DNA of 64,000 nt from Daucus carota subsp. sativus (GCF_001625215.2 NC_030383.2:13280779-13344778); one strand, 5' to 3'; positions 33,121 through 51,831 are shown, counted from the stretch's first letter. Translations and numbers: made by a program. The notes: a model not told the origin generated them from the sequence alone.

Positions 33121-34179
33121 TAAATCACATTTTAATCATATTGTTGTGTTAAACATTGAATGGTTTGAATATTTTTGAGGAGTGGGTCCTCTGTAAAACC
33201 CTGCAACTTGTAGTATATTTGTCTTGCGTACAGGGCGCGCCCTGTGCGCCTTTAATTTATAGCACTCGCATCTTTCTGTTGCTTTAATAACTATTGTCAC
33301 CAAGTCGTTTCTTGTTTTGCATATTCATCTTATATTTATGACGTGCAATAGTTTGTCGTTGTTATATTTCGGAGAGCGCGCCCTGCCATACCAACTCAAA
33401 GATTTGCTAGCAACTGTCCCACCGAGGGCGCGCCCTCTAATAAGGAGTCTCAATTCACTCCTTATGCGCAACATACATTATACAAAGATTGATGTAGTAT
33501 AGTGGGGGGTCCTTCTCATTCAAAGAAGATGAGTTGGATACTTATCTTTGGTGGACGCGTCCCCTTGTAGTGGACATCCTTTGACCTGAACTTGGGGAGG
33601 ATTACTCCACTCCCCGAGTTATTCTTTCCGATGGGGGTGGTGTCTGAGTCGTTCCTATCAACTCGTGTCGTTGGTGAGGTATCAGTATTTTTAACTATGG
33701 AGGGGGGCGCGTCCTTTCTCGTTAACCGAGGGCGCGCCTCCTAGTTTTTCACCCTTGATGTTTTTCACTGTATTCGTGAGTTAAATGTCCTTAATAAGTT
33801 GCCACGCTTTTTTGCCTCGTTTATCTGAGGGGAGGGCGCGCCCAAGGTGCGGCTGCCATCCCTTGCCCAAGTGTCAACAAACACTTTGCTTATATTCGTC
33901 TATAGACACATACTGCACGCATTGCACACATTTCTTTGTGGGAAAGGAGTGGCTCTTGGCCTTTATTAAGGAAAACTGAATTATATCACGGCCTCTGGCC
34001 CATAGTAAATCTGATAACTAATGCGCTCAAGTACGAAACCGCACCCGTCCCAAGGAGCTGTTAACTCCAAGGGGATATAAACAGACTGGCAAGAGCCTTA
34101 GTCTAAAGAAGAGCATATGTACACTACTCCCCTAGACTAGGTATGATGATTATTCATTGCTAGTCTACGTAGCCTGTGG
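33121..34179. other. Element A sequence between the convergent antisense gene and gag-pol
   Basis: No gene. It should contain the 3' ends of both convergent transcripts. Four GGCGCGCC palindromes lie here (about 33233, 33424, 33731 and 33836), with further GCGCG/ACGCGTCC variants. Confidence 0.6.
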
Positions 34180-37100
34180 CTACTGATAGTACTTCTTTAG
34201 ATGTTCCGCGTTCCAAGGTCTTGGAACGGGTTTTCCATCTAAGTCTTTTAATCTATATGTACCCTTCCATAATATGACCTTGACTTTGTAGGGTCCTTCC
34301 CAGTTGGCTCCGAAAACTCCATGTTAGGGATTTTTATTATTGAGCACAACCTTCCTGAGGACTAGGTCGCCAACTTGGAAGGGATGAGCCTTCACCTTGC
34401 TGTTATAATATCTGGCCGTCCTCCGTTGGTAAGCGGCTAAGCGCAGCTGGGATGTGGCTCTGATTTCTTCAATCATGTCCAAGTATAGCCTTTGACCCAC
34501 ATCGTTGTCAAGTTGGTCGAAGTAATCTCTCCTGAAGGATCCTGCTCCTATCTCGATTGGGACCATGGCCTCGCACCCATAAGATAGGACGAAGGGCGAC
34601 TCCCCAGTCGTTGTCCTGGGAGTGGTGTTGTAGGACCATAGGACCATCGGGAGTTCTTCCGGCCAATTCCCCTTGCTATCTTCCAACTTTGTCTTCAAAG
34701 TATGCTTGATGATTTTGTTGACCGCCTCCGTCTGGCCGTTGCTTTGGGGATGGTACACTGCCGCAAAGTCTTTCTTGATTCCTAGATTTTCACATAAGCC
34801 TCTTAGTTCCTTGCTGTCGAACTGCTTCCCATTATCCGAGATTAGCTTGTAAGGGACTCCGAACCTGCAAACAATAGAGTTAAAAACAAAATCTGTTATT
34901 TTCTTGGCTGTGATGGTGGCTAAGGGTGCGGCTTCTGCCCACTTAGTGAAGTAGTCGACCGCAACTACTGCATACTTCACTCCTCCCTTGGCTTTCGGGA
35001 GTTCCCCGATCAAGTCTATCCCCCACATAGCGAAGGGCCAAGGACTAGTCATGCTGGTGAGAGAGGTGGCTGGGCTATTGGTGAAGTTGGCGAATCGTTG
35101 GCACTTGTCGCATGCTTTGGCGAAATTGAAAGCATCGCTCCTCAAGGTTGGCCAGTAGAACCCTTGTCTCAAGATTTTCATGGCGAGGGAGTTGCCTCCC
35201 GAATGATTTCCACATATTCCTTCATGGATTTCCCTCATCACGTAGGTGCATTCCTCTCCATCGATGCATTTGAGCAATGGTTGGTTGAAGCCTCTCTTGT
35301 ATAGCTTCCCATCATACTCTACGTACCTGGCGGCCTTGTACTTCAATTTTCGGGCCTCGGCTTTGTCCTCGGGCAGCCTACCCTCCTTGATGAAATTCCA
35401 AATTGGAGTCATCCATGTGGGGCTCTCATCTTTATCTTTGATTTCGGTTACCTCAAGTTCGGGGATGCTAGGTATCTCCTGTATTTCTAAGCGGATGACT
35501 CCCAACAAGGCTGCGTCCTTCTGGGATGCTAGTTTTGCGAGGGCGTCCGCATCTCCATTAAATTCTCGGGGTACCCTGTTCACTTGGACTTCTCCGAATT
35601 GATCCAATAACTTTTGGACGCATCTAAGGTACATGGCTGTTTTGGGTCCTTTTGCCTGGTATCCCCCTTTGATGTGTTCAACAACTAACATGGAGTCGAC
35701 CTTTATAACAAGCTTTCTCACTTTCATTTCAAGGGCAAGCCTGAGCCCTCCGATCAGGGCTTCATATTCTGCATCGTTGTTTGAGAGCTGGAAGGTAAAG
35801 TGAGTTGCGTTCAAGAGTCTATGTCCTTCCGGACTTACGAGCACTATCCCAGCTCCCGCTCCTTCATTATTTACTGCTCCATCTGTATGCAATATCCACC
35901 AGAGTTCGGGTATGCTTTCCTTGGGGCATGCCTGCTGCGGTGGTAGGTCGGGATCATATTTGATCAGGAGACCAGACTCCTCTCCATCTTCAGGGAATTC
36001 CAAGATAAAATCTGCTAGGGCCTGTCCTTTGATGGCGGTTCTTGGTTTGTAATCTAGGTCAAACTGCCCCAACTCGACTGCCCACTTCATCATCCTACCG
36101 GTTACTTCTGGTTTATGCATGATTTGTCAGAGGGGGTACGCCGTCCTAACCTCTACTTTATGAGCCTGGAAGTATGGTCGCAATTTCCTAGTTGCATGTA
36201 CCAGGGCATATACCAGCTTCTCCATACTTGTGTAGCGAGTCTCTGCGTCTAGCAACCTCTTGCTCACGTAGTAGATTGGGGACTGCCCCTCCTCATCTTC
36301 TTTCACCAATACAGCGCTTATGGAGTAGTCTGAAACGGCTAACTAAAGGACAAGCGTCTCTCCTTCCTGAGGTTTGGCTAAGAGGGGTGGCTCGCCCAAA
36401 TGTTTCTTAATTTTTATGAAGGCGTCCTCGCACTCCTCCGTCCACTCGAAATCTTTGGATGCACCTTTGATGGCCTTGAAAAACTCCTTGCATTTCTCCG
36501 AGGATTTTGACACGAACCTATTTAAGGCGGCTATCCTTCCTGTCAGACTTTGCACTTGCTTAACGTTGGCTGGGGACTTCATGTCCAGTAATGCTTTGAT
36601 CTTTGCTGGGTTGGCCTCTATGCCCCTGTGGTTAACCATAAAACCAAGGAACTTTCCCGACTCCACTCCGAACACACATTTCTGCGGGTTGAGTTTCATT
36701 CTAAATTTCCTTAGGATTTCGAACATCTCAGACAGGTGGGCAACGTGGTCATCGTCCTTTTTGGATTTAACCAGCATGTCGTCTACATACACTTCCATTG
36801 TCTTCCCAATCTGATCTTTAAACATCATGTTCACCAACCTTTGATAAGTCGCCCCTGCGTTGATGAGCCCAAAGGGCATGCCGATGTAGCAATATAGACC
36901 CCTGTCGGTGATGAAGGAGGTGTGCTCCTGGTCGAGTTCATACATGGGAATCTGATTGTACCCCGAGTAGGCATCCATAAAGCTGAGGAGGGCGTGTCCT
37001 GCCGTCGAATCTACCAGCTGATCAATACGAGGGAGTGGGAAGCTATCCTTTGGACACGCCTTGTTGAGATCCGTGAAGTCTATGCATGTGCGCCACTTCC

Positions 37101-39972
37101 CATTGGGTTTCTTGACAAGTACGGGGTTTGCTAGCCATTTCGGGTAGAACGACTCCTTCACTAATCCTGCTTTCAAGAGGCGATCGACTTCCTCCTGCAG
37201 GGCCTCGGCTCTTTCTCCGCTGATGGGTCTTCTCTTTTGTCTAGCACCTTTTTTAGAGGGGTCGACATTCAGGTGATGGCACATAACTGCCGGGTCTATC
37301 CCCACCATATCCTCGTGGCTCCAAGCAAATACGTCGAGGCTATTTGTAAGGAATTCTATCAGCTTGCTCCTTACCTCTGGACCTAGTTTGGATCCTATCT
37401 TCAGGATCTTGCCATCACTCCCCGGTGTAACTTGCACGTCGATCGTATCTTCAGCTGGCCCCGTGTTCTGCACTTGCATGGGTAATCTTGGGTCTAAGTC
37501 GAAGTCGAACTGGTGCAAGGTTTCCTTTGGTTCTGAGGGCACGTCCTTAAAGACCTCTTTGGGAGGAGAGGGCTCCTCTAACTCCATGACGATCTCCCGT
37601 TGATCCATCCTCCTGACTTTCTTTGGAGGTGCCTCTTCCATTTCGATAACCAATTCTTCACATTCTTCGGACGTTGATTCATCGACAGGAGTGGGCTCGC
37701 CCTTGTGAGGGACGCGTCCTCCGAGTGGTGGGGGGCTGGGCGCGTCTTCACTGTCGCTTTCTGGATACTGAACGAGGTAGAGAGCATGGACCGAATGAAG
37801 TTCTTCATGGAGTGGCACTCCCCTTCTGTCTCGAAAATTCTTGAGTGACCGGCCATAGCAATCGCGAGATTCATATTGGGATCCCTTCACACAACCAACT
37901 CCTCCAGGAGTGGGGAACTTCAAAGTAAGATGATAAATGGAGGTGATTATCCTCATGTCCTTCAAGAGGGGGCGTCCCATAAGTGCATTATGCGCTGAGG
38001 GATGGTCGATGACCACAAACTCGGCAATTTGAGTGGCCGCTCGTGGAGCCTCTCCTAAGGTGACTGGCAAGCGTATGGTTCCTTTGGCTTTAATGGCCTC
38101 CCCTCCGAAGCCATATATGTAGAGATTCTCTACGGTCATGTCTTTATCTGGTAATCCCATCTTCTTGTAGGTGTCGAAGTAGAGAATGTTGACCGAACTA
38201 CCATTGTCGACAAATACTCGATGAACATTTAAGGCAGCGATGCGGATGGCGATCACCAAAGCATCATTATGAGGATGGTGTACCCACCTCGCATCGTCCT
38301 CCGTAAAGGTGATGTCCATGGTTTCTCCCTTAAATACTCGTGGGGCTCTGGCCGATAGGTGGTTCACGTTGGTAAGAGGGTAGTCCTTCGCTTCCTTAGC
38401 ATATTTCTCCATTGCCTTTCGACTGCCTCCCCCTATGTAAGGTCCCCCGAATATGCTCCTGATGCTGCCTTCTCTTACAAATTGAGTATCGTTCTGCTTT
38501 TCATCAGCCCTGTCATTCTGTAAAGCACCGAGGCCGCGTCTTTCCGGAGGATGGTCTGTCCTGTACTTTTTTACCCATTCCGTTAGGTATCCTTCTTTGA
38601 GTAGATATTCGATTTCCTCTTTCAGATGCCGACACTCGGAGGTGCTATGTCCTGCTGACTCGTGGAAGTCGCAATACTTCTTTTTGTCTTTGGCTATGTG
38701 TTGCGGAATAGGTTGAGGTTTCTGGAACGGCACCTTATCCTTGGTCATCGCATAGACATGTTCAGCTGAGGCTGTTAACGGGGTATATACTCCTGACTGT
38801 CTTGGAGGAGGACTCCAAGTTCTTTTGCTCGAAGTCATATTTACCCTACCCGGAGAGCGGGCGCGTCCTCTTGGTTCTGGACTGGGAGTGCGATCTTTTC
38901 TTTTGTATTTAGATTTGGCGATCTCCTTTTGATTCTCGGCCAACGACTGCTCTACCTTTTTGAAGGATTCGGCTACGGAATATAGCTCGGACAGAGAGGC
39001 CGGGTCCTTCCCTTGGAGGTGCTTCCAGAAGTCGGTACCAACCTTGAGTCCAGCGATAAGGAAGTTCTTCAGGGTTTCGTCTGAGGCTCCTTTCACTCCC
39101 ATGGATTCCTGGTTAAACCTCTTGAAATATGCGGTCAAAGTTTAACTGTCGCGCTGCTTGACATTGGCAAGCGTAGTAACGGGTGGAGCGTATTTGGTTG
39201 CGGCTTGGAATTGCGTCATGAACATCTGCTGCATACCTTCCCAAGAGGAGATGACTCCTCCTCCCAACTTTTGAAACCATTGTTGAGCACTGTCCCTCAG
39301 GGTTGCTGCTAGGAACCTACACCTGACTAGGTCGGGAATCTGATATAGGTCCATTTCAATGTTGAACCTGATCAGGAATTTGCGGGGGTCGGCATTCCCG
39401 TGATAGCGGAGATCTGCATGCAGGTTTCTGAAACCGGTTGGTAGTTGGGCCTCGCGGATCATAGCTAAACTGTTTGGGGTGATACCTAGCCTTTCAGCCA
39501 GGGGTCGGGCGTCTGCGTTTTGGTTGACCGTCTCTTGTCCTGTCCTTCCCGTTTGCGCGGGAGGCGTGGTCACGTCCAGGGGCGCGCCGTTTGTGTCGTA
39601 AACTCCCTGGCTTATTATGGCTCCTGGTGGGAGGTTAGCGTCGGGGGGCGCATCTCCGTATTCCAACATTCGGGGGGTTGGTCGTCTGAAACGTCTACGT
39701 CCTCTCCTGCCCTGGCTTTTGGAATGGCGCGAGCGTCTAGGGACGAGTTCTTCGAGTACAGACTCCATGGTGTCTAACCTTGCATCATACCTCGCTTGAC
39801 TTTGTTCCATCCGGTGGAGGGCACTAAGGAGCTCCGTGTTACTGACTACAACCGGGGGTGGGTTGTTTGGCAAGGTGCGGGGGTCCTGTATGTGCTCGGG
39901 TGAGTACGGTTCTATCGGTTCGTCTTCAACATAATAGTCTCCTTCATATGGGTCATCATCGTGGTTGGCCAT
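34180..39972 (-). pseudogene. Gag-pol polyprotein of element A, one frame with four in-frame stops
   Basis: From ATG at 39972 to TAG at 34182-34180 there are 1931 codons in one frame, interrupted at 39144-39142, 36345-36343, 36129-36127 and 34326-34324. Domains in order: gag core (RKFLIRFNIEMDLY, ~39.4-39.1 kb), a CX2H-type Cys/His cluster (YCDFHESAGHSTSEC), aspartic protease (VFVDNGSSVNILY, ~38.2 kb), RT (CIDFTDLNKACPKD, MPFGLINAGATYQ, YVDDMLVK, ~37.2-36.6 kb), RNase H, a second RNase H (LHTDGAVNNEGAGAGIVL, ~35.9-35.5 kb), integrase zinc finger (HEGICGNHSG...CDKCQRF) and core (DLIGEL, SDNGKQF, NGQTEAVNK). These proteins copy and insert the element. No frameshift or large deletion is visible; the breaks are point changes. 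Confidence 0.9.
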
Positions 39973-40000
39973 CTCTTCCTCTTCGAGATTTCACCTAGGC

Positions 40001-40017
40001 CCCTCCTTCTAGCGCCA
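40001..40017 (-). other. Primer-binding site of element A
   Basis: TGGCGCTAGAAGGAGGG on the minus strand starts three bases after the LTR end and has the TGG opening expected of a tRNA-primed site. It is identical in element B. The gag start codon is 46 bases further on, an unusually short leader. I cannot say which tRNA matches. Confidence 0.75.
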
Positions 40018-40020
40018 ATT

Positions 40021-41019
40021 TGTTGATAGAGGAATTTGGTGAATCAACAAACGTGAGGTTCGTTGCCGGAATAAGGTGTTTCACGGTGATTATATGACGG
40101 AAATCCGCCGTGGGCGGTAGATTTAGGTGTTTGAGGGTGGCTGAGATCAAGGGAATATATTTCTGCTCTCGTTCTCACAACTCTCGATATATCCCCCTGA
40201 TGTGCCTACGTACCCCTTTATATAGGGGATCAAGCCGTACGTAGTTCTATGAAACCAGGAGTCCTAGTTTGATCAGGACTAGGCCTCTTGGCGATAAGGT
40301 CGGAGATAGGCCGAAGGCCCATCCTGGAGAGTCCTACTCCTGTTAGAGTTAGTCTTGAGTATGACCACCTCAGACTCCTAATCCAAATAGATCACGGATT
40401 CAACGATATCTCCACTACGAGAGATAGCATCTACCACGACTCTTATGGAGAAGTTATCTGGGCAAGCCATGACCAACCCCTCAAGGTGCAGGGACATGTC
40501 CTCACCTCCCGGTGAGGTCTTTATCTTCAGACAAGGTGGACAAGGAGCCAAATTACACGATCGTCTCAATCCCCCGATGAGGGCTAACTCACCAGAATAC
40601 AGGATTCAGACATATGATCGGCCTTCAGATTACCCCGGAGGGCCTTCGAGAACAATGATCACCTCAAGCCCCCACACGAGAGTTAACTCGGCAGATAGCA
40701 GGATTGAGGATTGTAGATCATGCCCGGATGAGCCCGAGAACTATCAGATGAGCCTGATAACTACCAAATGAGCTTGGTAACTGGTCTTCATATCCCTCGG
40801 AAGGGTCGTCACGGAAACTCACTCATCCTCTCTCTTTCATCATATATTTCATAATTATGTCTCTTTTTAGGTCAAGGGATGCGCCTCTCTCGGGAGGACG
40901 CGTCCTTCCCTTCCCTTATCTTCATGTTCTTCCTCCTGGACAAGAGACCGCACCTCCCGGACCATGTCTGGGGAGGGCGCGTCCTCTCCTTTACCTGGTA
41001 TACAAAAATGGCTACAACA
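40021..41019 (-). repeat. Right LTR of element A (5' LTR in element orientation)
   Basis: 999 bp. A TATATAAA box lies inside the palindrome CCCCTTTATATAGGGG (40213-40228). With a start about 30 bases downstream, U3 would be roughly 800 bp and R-U5 about 165 bp. Confidence 0.95.
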
Positions 41020-41264
41020 TTAAGAAAAATTAAATATGATATGTTGTTATCATTGTTATGCATTAATTATACAAAAACACTACTAAATTTTCATTCATTT
41101 TGTTGAAAGTCAACATAGTTTGCATTGTAAATCATGAAAATTGTACATGCTAATAAATGTTAACATTGAAACTTGTATAAAATTGTATTGGACAAAGAAA
41201 TAGGACAAATAATATGAGAAATTTTTTCTTTGCAAAGTGGACTATTAAAATGGGAAGGAAGGAG
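41020..41264. mobile_element. Right piece of the Stowaway-like MITE split by element A
   Basis: Continues the element begun at 28767. It starts with the second TTAAG copy and ends AAAATGGGAAGGAAGGAG followed by TA (41265-41266). The ends of the two pieces are inverted copies. Confidence 0.85.
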
Positions 41265-41266
41265 TA

Positions 41267-42279
41267 CTTTCTAAACTCTAAGCAAGAGGTATATTCTTTT
41301 TGTTTGGCTTTGATTCTAATAATGTTAGGGAAAACAATACTACGCCCTCGTTTGATAACCCCTTAACCAAACTATTTTAACTGGACGAGTAAAACTTTAT
41401 GATTAAGATTATTTGTTTACTGCATCCCGTGGCTGGACGAAACCAAAAACCTTCTGGACGACTGGATCTTAAAAATGTAGCTTAACCGTTGAGAATACAG
41501 ACCAAGTGAAATTCCTCTGTTTAGCTTACAGAAAGTTGTTTTTCTTTTTATTTTTAAAAATGGAAAGTTGTTTTTCTTATGCATTAAAAAAATTGTCATA
41601 TTATACAATTTGATATTATGTTTATATCAAAATTTTAAAATAATAATATAATAATAATTATCTATAATAATTCTACAATTAGATGTAGAGCATTATATTA
41701 ATTTTATATTTTTATTATGATTATTAATATTTTCATTAAGTTTTATTTAACGGTCCAATGTCACTATAATAAATTGAATATATATTTTTTGAATGCATAA
41801 GTTGTAAAATCATATGATTATTCAATAATGAAAAGAAAGTTTATATATATTTTATATGTATTATTTTATAATTTTAAAATGAGATTTATTTTCAGAAAAG
41901 TAGAAGTCTAAAACAAGATTTAATGACAATTTCATTTTCGTTCAAAAATTCATGTCATTCAAATTTGTTGTCGTCTAGAGAATATCATCCAGATTTATCA
42001 AATCAACTATGTGTCTACATATGTAAAACCAGGTCAAATTTGATTTTGCAAGAACCGAAGACTTTTTGGTCTGCAGTGTAGTAGCACACGTCTCTTTACC
42101 AAGTTCCACACATTGTCGACCAAATTTTCTCCCCAAAAATCAGTGAGGGGGTGACTTGCATTTCTTCGCCCTCTATTGACCGGAACCTTGTTGACAAACT
42201 TGCATATCAACTTAGTCCGCCCCATATTCCTGTTTCGTTTTGCAATATATCAAAACTTAAAAAGTGAAATAGTTTAGTA
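41267..42279. other. Far 3' flank of SRLK-c
   Basis: No gene. About 41266-41305 and 42065-42275 match the left part of the SRLK-b block (10183-10429). The intervening AT-rich 750 bp (about 41310-42060) is absent there and shows no recognisable transposon ends. Confidence 0.6.
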
Positions 42280-42532
42280 TTCCCTCCGTCTTAATTTATA
42301 AATCTCTTTTGCTTTTTCAGAGTCAAACTGACAAATTTTTGATCAATTATTAAAAAATATTTATTTGTTGTTTTACAAAATGAAAAGTTACATATTAAAA
42401 TTGATTTGATTTATCTTTTGATGATATTTTTTTAAATTCTTTTTTCAATTATATAATATCTATTAATTTCAGTCAAAAGTATAGTCAATTAATCAAAAGT
42501 CAAAATGGACTTATATATTGAGACGAAAGAAG
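42280..42532. mobile_element. Stowaway-like MITE in the SRLK-c 3' flank
   Basis: 253 bp with ends TCCCTCCGTCTTAATTTATA / TATATTGAGACGAAAGAAG flanked by TA (42278-42279, 42533-42534). It is related to the MITE at the SRLK-a start codon. The SRLK-b block keeps the empty site AATTTAGTATTCACT at about 12262-12276. Confidence 0.82.
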
Positions 42533-42590
42533 TATTCACTAAATCATTCCGTTAAGATGAACGACAATTAGACTTGTGTTATTAAATAAA

Positions 42591-43419
42591 GAGTTAATTA
42601 CACTTTATAATCTCTAGGTTTGCTCCAAACGCATTTTAGTACCTGAACTTTAAAACGTGACAATATGCACCCTACACTTAATATTCATGTGCAAGTTGTA
42701 ACCCCTAGTCATTATTCCATCCAAATCTGTCGTCAACTTTAACGGTTTAAGAGATAAGAATGTGTATATTAGTTTGTAACAGCTACTTTACCCCCTGTGA
42801 CTCCTCAAAAATTATGTATTATATTTTGAAATTAATTCTGAACACACACAATGATGTAAAAAAATTTAAAATAATTTTTAAAATTTGTATCTGGATTTAG
42901 ATCTGAATTTTTTTTCAATAAACAATGTAACTTATTTTAAAATTTTAAAATAAATACATATTTTAAAATAAGTTACATCGTTTATGTAAAAAAAATAATT
43001 TTTTTAAAAATTTAAAATAATTTTTAAAATATGTATCTTGATTTAGAATCTGAATTTTTTTTAAAATTTTAAAATAAATACATATTTTAAAATAAGTTGC
43101 ATCGTTTATGTAAAAAAAAATCAAATTCTAAATCTAGATACATATTTTAAAATTTATCTTAAATTTTTTTATATCGTTGTGTGTGTTTAAAATAATTTCA
43201 AAATATAATACATAATTTTTGAGGGGTCACAAGGGGATAAAGTAGCCGTTAGAAATTAATATACACACTGTTAGCTCTCAAACAGTTAAGATTAACGGCA
43301 GATTTGGACGGAATAGTGAACGGGAATGTTAAGTTTAGGATACATATTGCCACGTTTTAAAGTTCAGGTACTAAACTGCGTTTGTAGCAAACTTAGGGGT
43401 GACAAAGTGTAATTAACTC
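42591..43419. mobile_element. 829-bp foldback Mutator-type MITE
   Basis: The terminal GAGTTAATTACACTTT and its inverted copy bound an element whose two arms are inverted copies over at least 250 bp each. It is flanked by the 9-bp duplication TTAAATAAA (42582-42590 and 43420-43428). The SRLK-b block lacks it near 13210. Confidence 0.92.
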
Positions 43420-43798
43420 TTAAATAAATAAAACATTAGCCTGAACAGGTCCTATGCGATTGATAATGGAGTCATCAAGCTCTGTTATATGATAGATTTA
43501 AAACAGGAATCGAAGTTAATGCTAAAATCTATCAATGAACTTTGGGAGGGAAATTGATAGCAGTGGTTCGGTCTGAGAGGGGAATCAGTTGCTTCACTCA
43601 AAGAGTTTGCTGATACAGTCAATTACCACCAGAATCTAATGAAAATCACTTGGAATAAGAAATAGATTTATTTGCTGTATAATTATAATGATGCTATAAT
43701 AACACATTTCGTTTTTCTTTCGTTTTGGACAAAGAAATATTAAAAGCTGCAATCATAATTTATATTTTTGAATAGAATAAAAACGAGAGATAATATGT

Positions 43799-46888
<3,090 letters not shown>

Positions 46889-47664
46889 TAGCTTTGTTAT
46901 GTTATTTCAGTTGTTGCTCAGAGAGAAATGAAAAATCCGAACAGTTGTCCCCGGCTCTTAATTGTGAATTCTTCTTAATGACATGTATGTGAATTATGTA
47001 CCACACACTTTTCCATCACAATCTGTAGTATGAACATCAAGTCTAATTTCCAAGTCTTTCCTCTATTTATGACTAATTGACTGCTAGTGCTGTCTGCATG
47101 ACTTGAACCCTACGGTTGACTATGTAATGTCCATTCTGAGATTAAAAACTGTAGATTCTAGTATTATTTATTAATTTAATAAAATATGCTTAATAATACA
47201 TTGCATAAGTTTGTGCCGGATTAATCATGGTTTAAGCAAACTTATTAAGTTTATAAGTCTTTTAATTGAATAACATTCTGTAATATCTCTATAGAGCCTG
47301 TCCATAGATCATTTCAGATGTGAGATGGCTCACATACATGCCAGTGAGCACTACGTCCAAGTCCAGAACACTCCTTAAGGTTCTGCACTTGACATACTGC
47401 TAGTACTCGCTTTTTTGTCTAATGTGGCCAACGAAGCAGCTGGGAAACGACATGGCATTGTGCGCGACTTAAGTTTACCACTGTATTCACTTTATGCTGT
47501 ACATCACTGGGAAAATATATACATGTTGCTCCAGAATTTAAGAAAAAGAGAGAAAGAACAAAGAGTATGGAACAAAAAAGTATGAGTACTGCCCTAAATA
47601 CGTTGAATATCAAGTTTCCTTCTCTATACCTTCGAGCCATTAGTTAAGTTTCAATCATTATGTT
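46889..47664. other. Intergenic region between SRLK-d and SRLK-c
   Basis: 776 bp. The part next to SRLK-c (46889-47110) is shared with the 5' flanks of SRLK-a and SRLK-b and should hold the SRLK-c promoter. It has no MITE at the position occupied in SRLK-a. No other gene is visible. Confidence 0.7.
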
Positions 47665-51025
<3,361 letters not shown>

Positions 51026-51390
51026 ATTGCTATAAATCAGTTGTGTTTGTGTCTAGATTGGATGTGTGTTTATGTTGGATTTTGTTTGTGACAGCTCTGG
51101 ATATGAACTAGTATGACAAGTTGAGTACGAAAACAAGGAATAGGTGCTTTATGTCAAAGGTACAAGGGAAGGTGAAAAAGGTCTGTAGTTACTGTGTGAA
51201 ATAGATGATTAGAGGGAAAAAAGTTGTGGACGCCTGGACGGTGTGGGAGTAAATTAATGTTTTTTCTTCCCGTTGAATAGATAGATCCCCTTGTTGATCA
51301 TGTGGGTTTATTAAACTATGGGAGTGGTAGTTAACTAATTTAATACAAGTGATTACTGCGTTTTGAGTTTCTGGCGGCTGTATTCGTATA

Positions 51391-51651
51391 CTCCCTCTGT
51401 CCCTCGGAATTGTATTGGGCACAAATACTAAAAAAAAATGTATAAAATAATGTAAAGCAGGAAGAAAGAGAAAGAAAAGTGAGTAAAATAATGAGATCCA
51501 TTAATAGATTTGGAAAAGTAGTTGAAAGTAGTGGGTGTGTGAGATTTTTATATTATAAAATTTGACTATTTTGGGAAAGTTTTGAAATGTATAGAAGTGA
51601 TTGGGGCATCCAAAAAAAGAAAGTGTATAGAATTAAATGGGACGGAATGAG
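51391..51651. mobile_element. Stowaway-like MITE in the SRLK-d 5' flank
   Basis: 261 bp, CTCCCTCTGTCCCTCGG ... ATGGGACGGAATGAG with TA on both sides, 365 bp upstream of the SRLK-d start. It belongs to the family at 11881. Confidence 0.75.
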
Positions 51652-51831
51652 TAATTTAGAGGAGTTATAGAGTAAAGTTTAGATACATATAGGCATCCGC
51701 TAAATCGTGTCAGAGGTCAGATCAAGAATTCAGATTTCGTAGTGGGGTGTGAGCTAATGTCTGTGTTTTGGTCTCTTTGATTTTTAGTCCGTCCGTCCCA
51801 TCAGTTTTTTGGGTTATTTTTTGAAATATAA

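Larger units (their letters stand above)
28819..41019 (-). mobile_element. Element A: Tat-type Ty3/gypsy retrotransposon with an antisense gene
   Basis: A 12,201-bp element with 999-bp LTRs and the 5-bp duplication TTAAG (28814-28818 and 41020-41024), inserted in a Stowaway MITE. Minus-strand order: LTR, primer site, gag, protease, RT, RNase H, second RNase H, integrase, then a 4.4-kb region with a plus-strand spliced gene, polypurine region, LTR. Two RNase H domains and extra sequence after integrase are hallmarks of the Tat clade. Gag-pol is a single frame broken by four stops, so this copy is not autonomous now. GGCGCGCC sites are frequent outside gag-pol. Confidence 0.95.

Noticed and set aside
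34324..36120. Separate integrase gene starting at 36120
   Set aside because: It is in the same frame as the upstream RT part and separated from it only by a point stop; it belongs to one gag-pol frame.
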